64,000 nucleotides of DNA from positions 1,178,001 to 1,242,000 of the forward strand of contig CAMRHE010000322.1 in NCBI GenBank assembly GCA_947044405.1. The letters run 5' to 3'. The notes beneath the pieces are model-generated. The model was not told where the DNA came from. It searched no databases and worked only from the letters and a program-made list of their open reading frames with translations. Each line of letters opens with the position of its first letter. Position 1 is the stretch's first letter. The position numbers were made by a program, and so were the translations under genes. The DNA is from Leptodactylus fallax (Eukaryota > Chordata > Amphibia > Anura > Leptodactylidae). This document shows positions 52,732-64,000 of this stretch, piece by piece.

Positions 52732-55700
52732 ATGGAGCGTGGAGCTCCTGCCCCCCCGGACCTTACAGGCGGGGGGCAGGAGAATGTCTGCCGACACAGC
52801 ACCAGCAGAGCAGGGCAGGCGGAGGTCGCTGAGGCAGCAAGCCTCAATGAGACTGGCGACCGGGACAACAGCATCGGGAGCAGCATCGGGAGCAGCAGCA
52901 GCGACATTGGCGGCTGCAGCATCAGGAACAGCATCGGGAGCAGCGACGTCCGTAGAGCGGGCGACGCCGGCAGGAGTAGCGGTGGCGACAGGGGTGTCAG
53001 CAGTCCCGGTGGATCCGTGAAAACGGCGACATCAGCCACGGCGGTAACATCAGCGGCAGTGGCGGGTGAAGTCGGTCCGAAGGGGGCTACGGCCACAGGA
53101 TATGCGGTTCCCTCTGGAAGGGTCCCTGCAAGCAGGAGAAATGACACAAGCTTACCGTCATCGCTGCCGCAATCACCCGCAGGATGGGGCATCAGGAAGG
53201 CTGGAGAGGAAGTCGCCATTTACAGCCGGAGGATCGAGGCGGTCCTGGAGGAATATGACCGAGCCCGGAGGTCCCTGTTCGCAATGAGTGGGGAGCTTCA
53301 GAGCGCTTGCGCCCGTAGCAACAGGGCCTCAAGGAAGGACCGCCCGGTTTTCAGTAAGCAGGTAAGGAGCCTGAAAAAACAAATAAAGGCCCTGGAAGCC
53401 AGGTGCACGGAGATTCTGGAGGGCGCGGGGCCGTTCAGAGAGAAGCTGCTGAACGATGACCGCTTCTTCCGCAAACAACAGGAGCGGTTGTTGAAGGATG
53501 GCCCCGCGTCCTCAGACAGCTCGGGAGAGGACGACTATTGTGAGTCAGACCTGGAGTCGGATGACAGCATGGCGGTACAGTATAGTCGAGTAGCCGTCCC
53601 TAGTAGCAGCAGCCCGATACCCACGTACACGCCGGCATCAGCGCCGGCAGTGAAGCCGGAAGTCAGAATGACAAGACAGGAAGTCAGAATGACAGGACAG
53701 GAAGTGACGCAATCTCCCACACTCCCAGAGAACCAACCACTGCCCGAGACGGAGGAGGAGGAGGGTGGAGCCTCGGGAGAAGGCGGGAAGCTGATGAGGC
53801 AAATCTGCCAATTGGAGTCCCCTTCCAGAATGGACCAATTAGCATTCAGCATGTCAGATTTGGACGGGGAGGAGGAGGGAAAAGGAACCAAAACCAGGAA
53901 GAAGGTGAAAAGAGGAAAAAAATAGAGAAATAGAGACATTTAAATTTGTCAGATCGTTGCCTGGGGAGCATCGCGCCGGGACTTCGGCCCAGGTTGCGAT
54001 GCCTCCAGGAGAGAAAAGGGAGGCGCAGGCACCTCGGGTTACGCCAAGTGGCGGGGTGCCCGGGGTACCAGCAGTCAAAATGGCGCCTGATAGTATCTTT
54101 CAGGTGGTGGCGGACAAGGCATTCATGGTTGCGGACAAGGCGCTCATAGCTGCGGACAAGGGCAGAGGAAGGAAATTGGAGGCCCCCCCCTACGGAGGGG
54201 AGTGGCGTGGGAAAACCCCCCTCCCTGGTAGGAGGTCTCAAAATGACGATGGCTTCCCCCAGAGTAAGGTGTAGGAAAGGGGGAGTGGCAGGTGGGCGTG
54301 GCTCATCCTCCTCCAGTGCCGATGAAGCCGGTGATGCGGAGGTCATTTCCGGCGCTAAGGGGGCGCGTCCCCCTAAAACATCCGCCGCCGGGGTGACTGT
54401 GGATGTGGAGGCCGAGGTAAAAGCGGGGAAGCCATCAGCGAATGGTGCGGCCGGCCCCGCTGTGAGAAGAAAGACCGCAGGTGTAAGTGGACGAATGGAA
54501 AAGCCAGCTAAGCAGACGGGTAAGGTAAAGGGGAAAGCGGGAGGGACAAAAGAGGTAGTTAGTAATCTTCCTGAAGAAGGTGGTGTAGTATGCAAGGGGG
54601 TCCAAGAGCCTGTAGTCGGGGAGGCTGTGGGTGGAGGGGCTATTACCATTGCTGCTAAAAACTCTACTGCTAGCAATATTTCTGTTGTGGTCCCTGTTTC
54701 TGGTATTTCTGCTGTTGTCCCTGCTGTTGTTCCTGCTGTTGGTCCCGATGCTGTTCCTGATGCTGTTGTTGATCCTGATGTTGTTGCTCCTGTTGTCCTC
54801 TCTGCTGTTGTCCCTTCTGCTGCAGTTGGAGTGACCCGGTCCACGGCAACTATGCCAGGGCGGACTGTTGCCGCCTCTGGTGCTCCGGTTGCCGTGGCTG
54901 GGCAAAGTAGTTCTGCGGGGGTCCCTGGGAGTGGCGCTGGCACTCCGGCAGCAGAGGTTGCTGCGGCCTCCAGGCCCCCACGCTCCTATGCCAGTGTCGC
55001 TTCTGGGTCCCCCGGGGGTGCATCATGTCTTCCGTCGGGCTCCAGGGACGGCGATTTGCAATGGCAGCTCCTGGAGGCTTTACGGGCGGGCCAGTCCACA
55101 ATGACCATAGATGGGCAGTCGAGAGACCTTAGGTTCTGGATCGAGTGTTTTGGCCTAGGGAAGTTCCGAGAGGAAGGAGGTGAGACCATATGGACTCTCC
55201 CTACACCCGGGCGTAGGGGGCCGACACGGCGGAACGTGGCCCGTCTCGTGTGGGGGGGGAGCCGGCCCTTGTCCCCAGAGGAGGGGGTTCGTGGAACTCC
55301 TACTCGGGATGGGTTTCAGGGCGAGCGACATCTTTGCCCTGATTCATCCTGTCGGATCCTCGGAGTTTGACATCAGCTTTGTTACCCCGGAGGGCTTAGA
55401 AACCTTCTGGGGAAACTATAGGCTGGTGAAGGACGAGCCCGCCTGACGTGACTTTATGGTGTGGGCGGTGTCACGCCAGGATAACATTAAGAAAGTGACC
55501 GTTTTAACTCGTAACGAGTCACTTTCTTATATGGACATCATGACCTGGCTCAACAGGTTTGGGGAGGTCAAGGACTTCCCAAAGAAAAATCTCGACGAGT
55601 TCGGGATATGGTCGGGGGCCTGGACCTTCATGGTCAAATTGCGACACGAGGATAACTCGGTGATGCATATCCCATCCTCAACCTTCCTTGGGAAAGACAG

Positions 55701-56715
55701 GATCCTTGTCTTCTACCAGGGGCAGCCAAAACTCTGTCACAGGTGCGGTGACCCCTCACACTTGAGCGCCTCCTGCCGTGTGCAGAAGTGCGCCATGTGT
55801 GGGGAGGTGGGCCATCTCGCGGCGACCTGTGGCAGGGTGCGTTGCCACCTGTGTGGTGTCCTAGGACACCCGATCGGGGCGTGTCCACAGTCTTTTGCCA
55901 ACACCACCCTTCGGCAAGCGGGGGCAGTTGAGAAGGCTGTCCCTGCTGCGGAGGGGGTGAGTGGGGGAGGAGAGACTAGTATGCCAAGGCAAAGGGAGAA
56001 GGCCCAGCCACCATCAAGGGCAAGGAGGCGCGAGAGGAGGAGGGAGCAGAGGGAGGGAGTTATGTGCCTTCCTTCTGCCCCTGGCTCTGCTGGGCCGGAT
56101 CCTGATGCCGAGGCAGCAGTGGGCACAACCCTGGTTGAGGAGATGAGGAGACTGCAGAGGGAGGAAGAGGCTGACCAGTTGTCTTCTTCTCAGTACGTCA
56201 GTGCTGGGGAGGGAGAGACGGTCAAGCGGAGAAAGTCACCGAGTAAAGTGAGGGCAAAAACATCTGCCCCCCCCGACGAAGGAATGTAGACTCGACGGCC
56301 CTCTAGTGGTAGGTCCCAACCGGTACCAATTCCTCTGTGAGGACGCATCGGCCTCAGGGGAGGCTTCAGAGGGAGAGGTGGAGCCGTCAGGGGCTGCTGA
56401 GTCTCCCTCCGGGAGGGACCCCTGCCCTCTGGGGGGGAGGCTGGCCTGGAGCCTGGAGGAGGAGATGATGCACCCAGGGCCGAAGTTGCTACTGTCTCTG
56501 CGACCGCTGTAACTCCTCAGGGAGAAGTTGTGGGGGAGGTCCATCCCTCCTCTGGCCAAACCGCACCGGGGGAGGTGATGGACCAATCCCAATGTAAAAA
56601 GAGGACCCGCAAGACGAGGAGAAGTCGCGGGTCCTCTTCAGACTCATCTAGGGGTGGTGGTGATAGGAGGAAAGGGGGTGGGAAGCTGAAGGTCATTGAG
56701 CTCAATCGGTCTTAA
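52732..56715 (+). pseudogene. LINE ORF1 (unit 3), multiple lesions
   Basis: A seventh C in the run after the first nine codons (52750-52756) shifts the frame, and a 4-bp loss near 53009 returns it, so about 85 residues are read out of frame without a stop. Further lesions: a 1-bp gain near 53905 leading to TAG (53923-53925), a G-run gain near 55252, TGA in place of a Trp codon at 55444-55446, and a C-run change near 56270. The RRM-like region, three intact CCHC knuckles (55735-55890) and the tail KVIELNRS remain recognisable. It ends in TAATG at 56713-56717. Confidence 0.85.
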
Positions 56716-59700
56716 TGGCAGTCCCCTCTCCAGTGACGCTGGCCACCATTAATGTGGCCAGCATTAAGTCTGATACGGCTAGGTTTGCAGCCTTCGATTT
56801 TCTTGGCCGGGTTGAAGCTGACATTTTGTTTTTGCAGGAGACCAGGCTCTGTACTCTATCAGAGATAAACAGAGCAAGGACGGAGTGGCGCAGGGGGCCC
56901 TCCTACTGGTCTCTTGCGGCTGAGCCGTATAGTGGAGTGGCGGTGTTTTTTACAGCAGAGGTGAAATGCCAGCAACTGATCGAGCTCGAAATGGGAAGGT
57001 GCCTAGTCTTAGACGTCTTCATGAAGGGGCAAAGCCTGCGCCTCATTAACATCTACGGTCCCCAGACAAAGTGGGACCGTAAAAGCCTCTTTATGAAGAT
57101 CAAGCCTTTTCTTTTTACGGGCAAACAAGTCATCTTTGGTGGGGATTTTAATACCATAACTAGACCCCAAGACCGAGGAGGTACCAGAGATAGATTGCCC
57201 TATGATGGCGTCGCGTTAAATAGCATAGTGAGTGAAGCTCGCCTGGAGGATATCCACATCAGGCATTCCTCAGGTCACCGTGGGTTCACCTTTCAGAGAG
57301 GTAGTGTTAGGTCTAGGATAGATAGGTTTTTTTTTTAAGGAGAATTCCGTCACCACCCCTGTGTCCGTGGTGGAGGTGGAGTTCTCCGATCACTGTCTAA
57401 TTTTGTTTTCTTTGAATATTTCAGAGACCCTCCGGAGAGGAAGAGGATTGTGGAGGCTGAATTCGTCACTCCTTGAGGAGGCAGCTGTAAGACAAGCCTT
57501 TGAGGAGTTTCTTCAGGATCAGGTATTATTACTGGGTCTTGAAGGCACTAGGTCAGAGTGGTGGGAGATATTCAAAAAAAGGGTGGCGGGATTTTTCCGC
57601 CGGCTCTCAAGCCTCAGGTCACTGGACATGTACCGCATGTACACTGCACTGAGGAAGAGACTTGGACATCTGGTCTCGACCGGAGGTAGCCAGGAGGATA
57701 TCTCCGGTGTGAAGGCTTTGCTCAAAAGGTGTCAGTATGATAGGCACGCATCTCTGGTTCTTGAGAGGGACTTCGGGAAATACCGCTCGCCCGACCCCTA
57801 CAGGAACTGTAAGATGTCAGTGGCTTGTAGGACAGTAACGGGCCTGATTGACAGTACAGGATCCCTGACAAGATCCAGGTCAGGGATCTTGGAGGTCGTC
57901 AGGTCTTTCTACTCGACCCTTTTGGCAAAGAAAGAACTGAATCGGGATCGGATTTCAGGTTTCTTGGCTGAAGCCATTCCTGAGTCAGCAGAAGACCCTT
58001 CTCTTGGTGTTTTGATAGAACCTATAAGGGAAGAGGAAGTCGTCAGGGCTATTGGGGGCCTTGCCCTCAAGAAGTCACCTGGCCCAGATGGCTTAACATC
58101 TGAGTTCTATCGGACCTTTAAAGGAGCTTTGGCTCCCCTCTTGACTGACATGCTTAATGAGTGTCTATCCTCGGGCACTCTGCCGAAGTCAATGAGGAGG
58201 TCCGCCCTTATAGTTCTGTCAAAGGGTAAGGATCCGAGCCATATTGGGAATTGGCGGCCCATAGTACTTCTCAATACGGACAGGAAGATTTTGGCGAAGG
58301 TACTTTTCAACCGGCTGGTATAGTTTGCGCCCCGGATCCTCTCACCGGCTCAGCACTGCTCTGTTCCCGGTCGTAGCACCTTAAGTGCAGTCCTGAGTGT
58401 CAGGGAGGCTGTGGAGCAGAGTAGGGCAGGTCGGTGGAAGGGGTACTTGCTGTCCCTAGATCAGGCTAAGGCCTTTGACAGGGTGAATCATGAGTATTTG
58501 TGGTCAACTCTCTTGAGGTACGGCCTGCCCGCGGGGTTCATTCAGTGGTTGCAGACCTTATACGCTGGGGCTGAGTCTTGTGAATGGTTGGGTTGGTCGT
58601 CCTTTTGAGGTGGGGTCGGTCGTCCGACAGGGATGTCCCTTGAGCCCGCTACTGTATGTGTTCGCCATTGATCCCCTGATTAGGCGGATTAATGGTGGGC
58701 CTGTGGCGGGAGTCAGGATGGACCTGGAGGGCACTGGCTCCCCTTTGAGGACAGTAGCCTACGCGGATGATGTCACTGTTCTTGTCTCGTCACGGGAGGA
58801 GCTTGAATGGGTGATGTCTGAAGTGGACAGTTACTCGGAGGCTTCCGGATCAGCTGTAAACAGGAATAAGTGTGGAAGCCTCTGGCTGGGAGGGGGAGAG
58901 CCTGGTTTTTCTCTCCCGGACACCCTCCCAGAACCCCAGGGGTCTGTAAAGATCTTAGGCATCCATTTTGGCCAGGGTGATTACCCACTCCAAAATTGGG
59001 AAGGTAGGCTTAAAGATGTCGCCCAGAGAGTTGATTGCTGGAAGGGTTGGTCTTTGACCCTGAGAGAAAGGGTTCACCTTGCCAAAGCCTTCCTGTTCCC
59101 GTTGGTGATCTATCTAGGTAGCGTCTGTGCCTTGCCAGAGTCTTGTTGGAGTAGGATCTGTTGCCTGTTCTTCCAACTGTTATGGGGGAACAGGCTCAAC
59201 CTAATCAGGAGGGAGGTTACATACCGCACAAGGAGGCTAGGGGGGTTAAATCTGGTTAACCCCGTGGTGTTCTTAATGAACACCTTTCTTAAGATCAATT
59301 TACCAAACCTCTCCTCCGAGGGGGCTCCTTCGTGGGTAGCCTCCTGCCAGGGGTGGTTTCGGCCCTTCTTCCAGAAATGGGAGTCAGGAGGGCAAGTGAA
59401 AGATCTTCGTGCACCCCATGGATATCTCCCGGCCTATGCTTCCCTGGTCCTGAAAGTGATTCATCGGTGGGGTCTGGGGGCATGGGAGATCAGGACTCCG
59501 TCAAGACCTTTTCCTGACGACAAGGTCCTGTTGACCCGCTTCCAGAAGCCTCTGGCGCTCAAAGATTGCCCAGGAGAAACCTTAGTGGGAGGGTTGCGTT
59601 TTCTTAACTCCAAAAGGTTTCCTCGGACGTTTTGGGATCTGACCTGGCGCTGCCTCCTAGGTAAGTTATATGTGAGGGGGAACTTGAAGTACCGGAACTC

Positions 59701-60103
59701 CGACGAGCGAGGCTGCCCTCGGGAGGAGTGTGGCGACATGCTGGAAAGCATGGAGCACTTCCTGCTTCAGTGCCCCTTCAATATAAGGGTTTGCAAATTG
59801 GTGGGGACCTCCACCGGTTGGCTGCGGCTGGCTGGCCTTTCCTATGCCGAGTGGGCCTATGGGGCATTCAAACACCCGGAGGGCAGGGACTGCCAAACAC
59901 TTTTTGTAGTTAGTGCAGTGATCAGGTTTCACCTATGGTCAGCACGGTGTTTAGTATCGACGAGAGGCAAAATCCTCCCGGAGGTGGAGGTGGTTAAAAA
60001 CATCATGGTGGACCTGGTGAGGGTGCGCTCTCTGGAGTACGAGGGGCTGGGCGCAGAAAGGGCTGGTACCCTCTGGAGGGGGTTCACTTTTTCTGTTCCC
60101 TGA
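56715..60103 (+). pseudogene. LINE ORF2 (unit 3), multiple lesions
   Basis: The endonuclease frame is open to 57338, where a T run of 10 (8 in units 1 and 2) shifts it. It reopens from about 57345 to a TAG at 58321-58323, where units 1 and 2 have CAG. An 8-bp deletion near 58579 again shifts the frame, and the remainder, including AYADD and the C-terminal Cys-His motif, is open from 58580 to 60103. All motifs are recognisable but no full protein can be made. Confidence 0.9.
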
Positions 60104-60204
60104 GGGTTAGATAAGGGATTTAAAGTAGGTTAGTTAGGTTAGGGCCAGATAGGGATAGGTAGGGCAAGGTTTGCACGAGGGGTGGGGTTTATTATTTTCT
60201 GATA

Positions 60205-60232
60205 GGGAGGGACAGGTAGGGACAGGGTAGGG
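60205..60232 (+). other. G-quadruplex motif (unit 3)
   Basis: Same five-run layout as in units 1 and 2. Confidence 0.75.
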
Positions 60233-60714
60233 ACAAAATGATAGATAGGGATATAGCGGTAGGGCGAGTAGACAGGGATGGGCCTCCTGTGCTCTCTTCC
60301 TGGTGGAGGGCTGGTGTGTCACCACATAGGCATTTTTGTTTTGGAAATCAGATGGAAGGGTAAGAGGCTTGAGGATAACCGACCCTAGGCCTATGGGAGG
60401 TTCATGGGAGGGAAGGTAATTTAACAGGTTATGTAGGATAGTGGGTTTTTGTTACTTGTCTGGTATTTGTTATTTGTTATTGTTGTCGTTCATATGTTGT
60501 GTCCATTTTCCCATTTTCCATTTTTCCATATCCCATATTCATTTTCCATTTCCATTTTTCATATCCATTTCCATATCCCATATTTCATTTTCCACATTCC
60601 ATAATTCCATTTGTTTGTTAGTAGTTAAGGGGTTTTTCAGGGGGTTAGGTTGTTTGGGAGGGGGGTTTCTTTTTGGGGATGGAGGGTTTGGTTTATAAGT
60701 TTTCGTGTGCCCGG

Positions 60715-60845
60715 CCTGGCTCTGGACTACGCGGACATGGGAGGACATGAGGCGGAGAGCCAGGTTGGGTTTCAGGGGCTTGGTGGTGGGTGGTGCCAGC
60801 ACCAGGACTATGCGGACATGGGATGACATGGGGCGTGGTGCTGGC
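60715..60845 (+). other. Paired hairpins with shared loop text (unit 3)
   Basis: Stem 1 is 60715-60723 with 60756-60764, and stem 2 is 60795-60804 with 60836-60845. Both are perfect. Loop 1 has one change (GGACTACGC). Confidence 0.82.
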
Positions 60846-61242
60846 CGGGTGTGGTGAGGGAAAAAAATAAAAAATAAAAATTTTTTTTTTTTAGTAAGTT
60901 TCAGTTGGGGATTTTGTTAGTGTTATAAGTTTCCGTTATATGTTTCCATTGTATATTGCTCATTTAGATTTTCTTTTGTTAGAGTTTTTGACTGACGGAT
61001 GACTGGAGAAAGACGGGAGAAGAGTGAAAGGTGGCGTGAAAGGCGGAGTGAAAGGCAGAATGGATGGGGCTGGTTCGCGATTGTTGTTTTTTTTTTTGTC
61101 CCGGTGTTTTCTTTTATTTTATTTTGTTGATGGTTTTATGCTATGTTTTAGATTTATGTATTGTCTCTGTTTATAGTTTTTATATTGTATTTTCGTATGT
61201 GACAGTGTTTGTGAACTTTTTCTACTTTTCTAATAAAATAGT

Positions 61243-64000
61243 TCCAATTCCTTCGGGGCAACCGTGGGAGTCAGACACACTTGTTTGAGCTCCTGAGTCC
61301 AGAGGCTTACGTGGTTCTCTAGACCGAGGAAAAGTTAGTGTGTTCGTGTTGTGTTACAGTTTTTGGGCACAGCTTAGGCTCCAACCCCCCTCCTTCAGTG
61401 GCTGGGTGGTCCTTGTCATGGAGCAAGGCGCTCCTGCCCCTCGACCCGTTCCGGAGGGGGGCAGGGAGCTTTCTACCAGTGGAACCAGTAGCAGACGGAG
61501 ATCGGAGAGACGACGCATCTTGGATGGGGTAACTACCCAGGCATCGGGTGCAATAGCATCGACAGCTACAGCGGAGGTGGCAACGACAGTGGTACCGACA
61601 GCAGCGGCAGCAGCGGCAGCAGTAGTATCATTGCCATCATCTACACCTATGCCGGCAATTGTGGCAGGAGAAGTGATGGAGGCGGGAAGTTCAATAGTCA
61701 CAAGGAGCAGAGCCAGCTCCAGGAGAGTGCTTCCAACAGGCCCTAATGGACGGAAAAGAGCGACAGGCGTGGTGGTGTATAGCAGGCGGGTAGACTCTGT
61801 CCTGGAAGAATACGACCGGGCCCGGAGGACCCTGTTCACTATGGGCGCGGATTTACAAAGCGCCCGTGCCCGTAGTGATAGGGCCTCCAGGAAAGACCGC
61901 CCGGCACTCAGCCAACAAGTTAAGCGCCTAAAGAAACAGATTAAAAATTTAGAAGACAGATGCTCAGAGATCCTAGAGGGCGCGGGGCCGTTTAAAGAGA
62001 AATTTCAGAACGATGATAGATTTTTTCACAAGCAGCAGGAGAGGCTGCTGCGCGAAGACAGTACGGATTTTTCAGACGCAGAAATAGACTCTGAAATGGA
62101 CTCGGACGACAGCCTTGCCGTCCAGTGCAGCAGGGCTGTGGTCTCTACCGGGACCTCCGGTGTCATCCCGACGTACACGCCGGAACCGGCTCCGGTATCA
62201 CTTCCGGCGTCGGGGGTGGCACCGGGGACAGCAGTAGCACCGGAAATGGTGCTCCAACCTAAGCATCCATTGCCATCACAGTCGCCCGCCCTTCCCGAAA
62301 ACCAGCCGTTACCTGAGACGGAAGGGGAGGAGAGTGTCTCAGGGGAGGGTGGGCGGCTAATCCAGCAAATCCAGTTGTTAGAATCACCATCCAGGATGAC
62401 TCAGATGGCCTTTAGTCTGAGCGACCTGGAGGATGAGGAAGAGAATGTAGTTAAAAGAAGGAAAAAGAAAACTAAGCTAAGAATAGAGACCTTTAAGTAT
62501 GTTTGCACGGAACCCGTGGACCAGTGTGTGGGGGTCCCGCACCCGCAATGCTGGCCCCGGGTGAGAAAAGGGGGGTGCAGGTGTCTCAGGTCACGCCTAG
62601 TGGTGTTGAGTCTGAGATGCCAGTAAAGGTGGCACCCAAAAACTTGCCAGTGATGACGGTTGTTGCAGACAAGGTCGGAAGCATTCCAGGGGCGGACAAG
62701 GAACAGGAAGCCACCCTCACGGAGGGGAGTGGCGTGAGGAGACAGCCCTCCTCTATGGGCGGAGCTAACGTAGCGGCCGCCCCTCAAAGAGTAAGGCAAA
62801 GGAGGAGGCGGCAAGAGGGGCGTGTCCTGCCCCAACTTAGTACTGATGAAGCCAGTGATGCCGGTGATGCGGAGGGCGTGCCCGGCACTAGGAGATCCCA
62901 TCCTTCTAATGTAATAGATGCTGGGGCACCTGTGAAGGCGGAGGCAGAGGCAGAGGCAAAATCAACATCTAATGCTGTACAGCGGTCTACTGAAGCGACC
63001 AGCCCCGTGGTAAGAAGGAAAGAATCTAGCACTGGAGAGGTGAATGCGGGGGTGAATATGGTGAATGAAGGGGGAGTGGATGGAAGGAGGAGGAGTAAGG
63101 GAAGAGGGAAAACTGGAGAAATAGGAGGCAAAGGTGTGAGTGGTCGCTCTGAGGAAGGGGGGTCCGCAAGTTGGCATAAATCAGGCACCTGTAACACCGG
63201 TAGTGGCTGTGGATACTATAATTCAGAGAAAAGTTGCAGATGGTTTAGCTATTTCTAATGCACCAGCTGTTGCTGGAAGAAAAACTGTTGCTGCTGTTGC
63301 TGCTGCCGCTGCTGCTACTGCTGCTGTGGCGGCGGAGCTGACCGCCCAGGCTCCGTTGCCTGGGGTGGCCCAGTCTGCGACCTCAGTGGTTGAGCCAATG
63401 GCTGTCACCTCGGTGGGTCTGGCTGCTGGGGTCGTGGATGGGTCGGCTAATTCTCAGGGGGCCTCTGGGGGTGGCACTGGCACCTTGGCAGCCAGAGCTG
63501 GCACTGTTGGAGCTGGATCAGCTGTGGCCTTGGGACCAGTCCGCTCATACGCCAGTGTTGCCTCTGGGGCCCCCTCGGGTGCATCATGTCCGCCATCGGG
63601 CTCTAGGGACGGTGAATTGCAACGGCAACTCCTGCAGGCTTTACGGGCGGGGCAGGCTACAATGACCGTAGATGGTCAATCGAGAGACCTCAGGTTTTGG
63701 ATTGAGCGTTTTGGCCTGGGGAAGTTCCGAGAAGAGGGAGGTGAGACCAGATGGACTCTCCCTACACCCGGGCGTAGGGGGCCGACAAGGAGGAACGTGG
63801 CCCGTCTCGTGTGGGGGGGAGCCGGCCCTTGTCCCCAGAGGAGGGGGGTCGTGGAACTTCTGCTCGGGATGGGTTTCAGGGCGAGTGACATCTTTGCCCT
63901 GATTCATCCTGTCGGCTCCTCGGAGTTCGACATCAGCTTTGTTACCCCGGAGGGCCTAGAAACCTTCTGGGGAAACTACAGGCTGGTGAAGGACGAGCCC
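61243..64000 (+). mobile_element. Tx1/L1-like LINE unit 4 (cut by window end)
   Basis: Joined directly to unit 3. The first roughly 80 bp match the other units closely, the following 5' UTR and ORF1 N-terminal half are clearly diverged, and from about 63590 onward the sequence is nearly identical to units 1-3 again. This makes it a mosaic relative of the other copies. It continues past the window. Confidence 0.9.
61418..64000 (+). pseudogene. LINE ORF1 (unit 4), diverged and partial
   Basis: It starts MEQGAPAPRPVPEGG, equivalent to MERGAPAP in the other units. The coiled coil (LKKQIKNLEDRCSEILEG) and the acidic, Pro-rich and Ala-rich parts are conserved in order but differ at many positions. 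Open from the ATG to a shift near 62510-62620, it runs in a second frame to 63258, then returns to the first frame through the PVRSYASVASG linker and RRM-like region to the window end. The knuckles and ORF2 would lie beyond the window. Two compensating shifts could be real or sequence errors. Confidence 0.8.

Larger units (their letters stand above)
52556..61242 (+). mobile_element. Tx1/L1-like LINE unit 3
   Basis: This 8,687-bp unit is directly joined to units 2 and 4. Both ORFs carry several lesions, so it is dead, but it keeps all parts: 5' UTR (52556-52731), ORF1, TAATG overlap, ORF2 and 3' UTR. Confidence 0.92.
60104..61242 (+). other. LINE 3' UTR (unit 3)
   Basis: It contains the quadruplex motif (60205-60232), a (CCATTTTCCATATCC)-like pyrimidine-rich stretch at 60500-60610 not seen in the others, the paired hairpins (60715-60845), and AATAAAA directly before unit 4. 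Confidence 0.8.

Noticed and set aside
26685..64000. Telomere-maintaining LINE array of the HeT-A/TART kind
   Set aside because: No telomeric hexamer repeats are present, the flank is ordinary repeat-rich DNA, and one unit holds an internal Gypsy insertion; nothing places the array at a chromosome end.

Overview
The window looks like transposon-dense intergenic DNA from a large vertebrate genome. An anuran amphibian is most likely. The evidence is a DIRS-type tyrosine-recombinase retrotransposon, a BEL/Pao element, CR1 and L1 LINE remnants, two Tc1/mariner elements, foldback repeats, a Ty3/Gypsy element and several copies of a Tx1/L1-like LINE. A fish is not excluded. I found no host gene, rRNA, tRNA or CRISPR array; every recognisable coding sequence belongs to a mobile element.

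Positions 1-13640 are a nest of insertions. A CR1-type LINE (1879-2001 and 12202-13640) was split by a BEL/Pao LTR retrotransposon (2002-12201, TSD CGGTA). The 5' LTR of that element was itself split by a decayed DIRS-like element (2182 to about 6850). A left-truncated Tc1 element (about 691-1878) abuts the CR1 fragment. Positions 13640-26684 are AT-richer non-coding DNA holding foldback and MITE-like repeats, minisatellite blocks, an L1 ORF2 remnant on the minus strand (about 19560-20700), a putative solo LTR, and a full-length Tc1-like element (21291-22860) with matching ends and an open 349-aa transposase whose catalytic spacing reads as DD35E.

Positions 26685-64000 are the main structure: four units of one GC-rich, Tx1/L1-like non-LTR retrotransposon joined directly head to tail at 43935, 52556 and 61243, about 8.6-8.7 kb each, with the fourth cut by the window edge. 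Each complete unit has a short 5' UTR and a very long ORF1 (about 1,300 codons before damage; coiled coil, low-complexity A/V/P tracts, RRM-like region, three CCHC knuckles). ORF2 (APE endonuclease, RT, C-terminal Cys-His motif) starts in an overlapping TAATG stop-start. A structured 3' UTR with a G-quadruplex motif and a pair of hairpins follows, ending in AATAAAA directly before the next unit. Only unit 2 keeps ORF2 open (1131 aa); all ORF1 copies carry frameshifts or nonsense codons.

Unit 1 is interrupted in ORF2 by a Ty3/Gypsy element (33178-41764, TSD GATG). Its two 1117-bp LTRs look identical apart from one terminal base, and both gag and a 1355-codon pol are open. The gag-pol overlap carries what looks like a -1 frameshift signal (GTTAAAC, 8-nt spacer, GC-rich stem and possible pseudoknot), so this element appears young.
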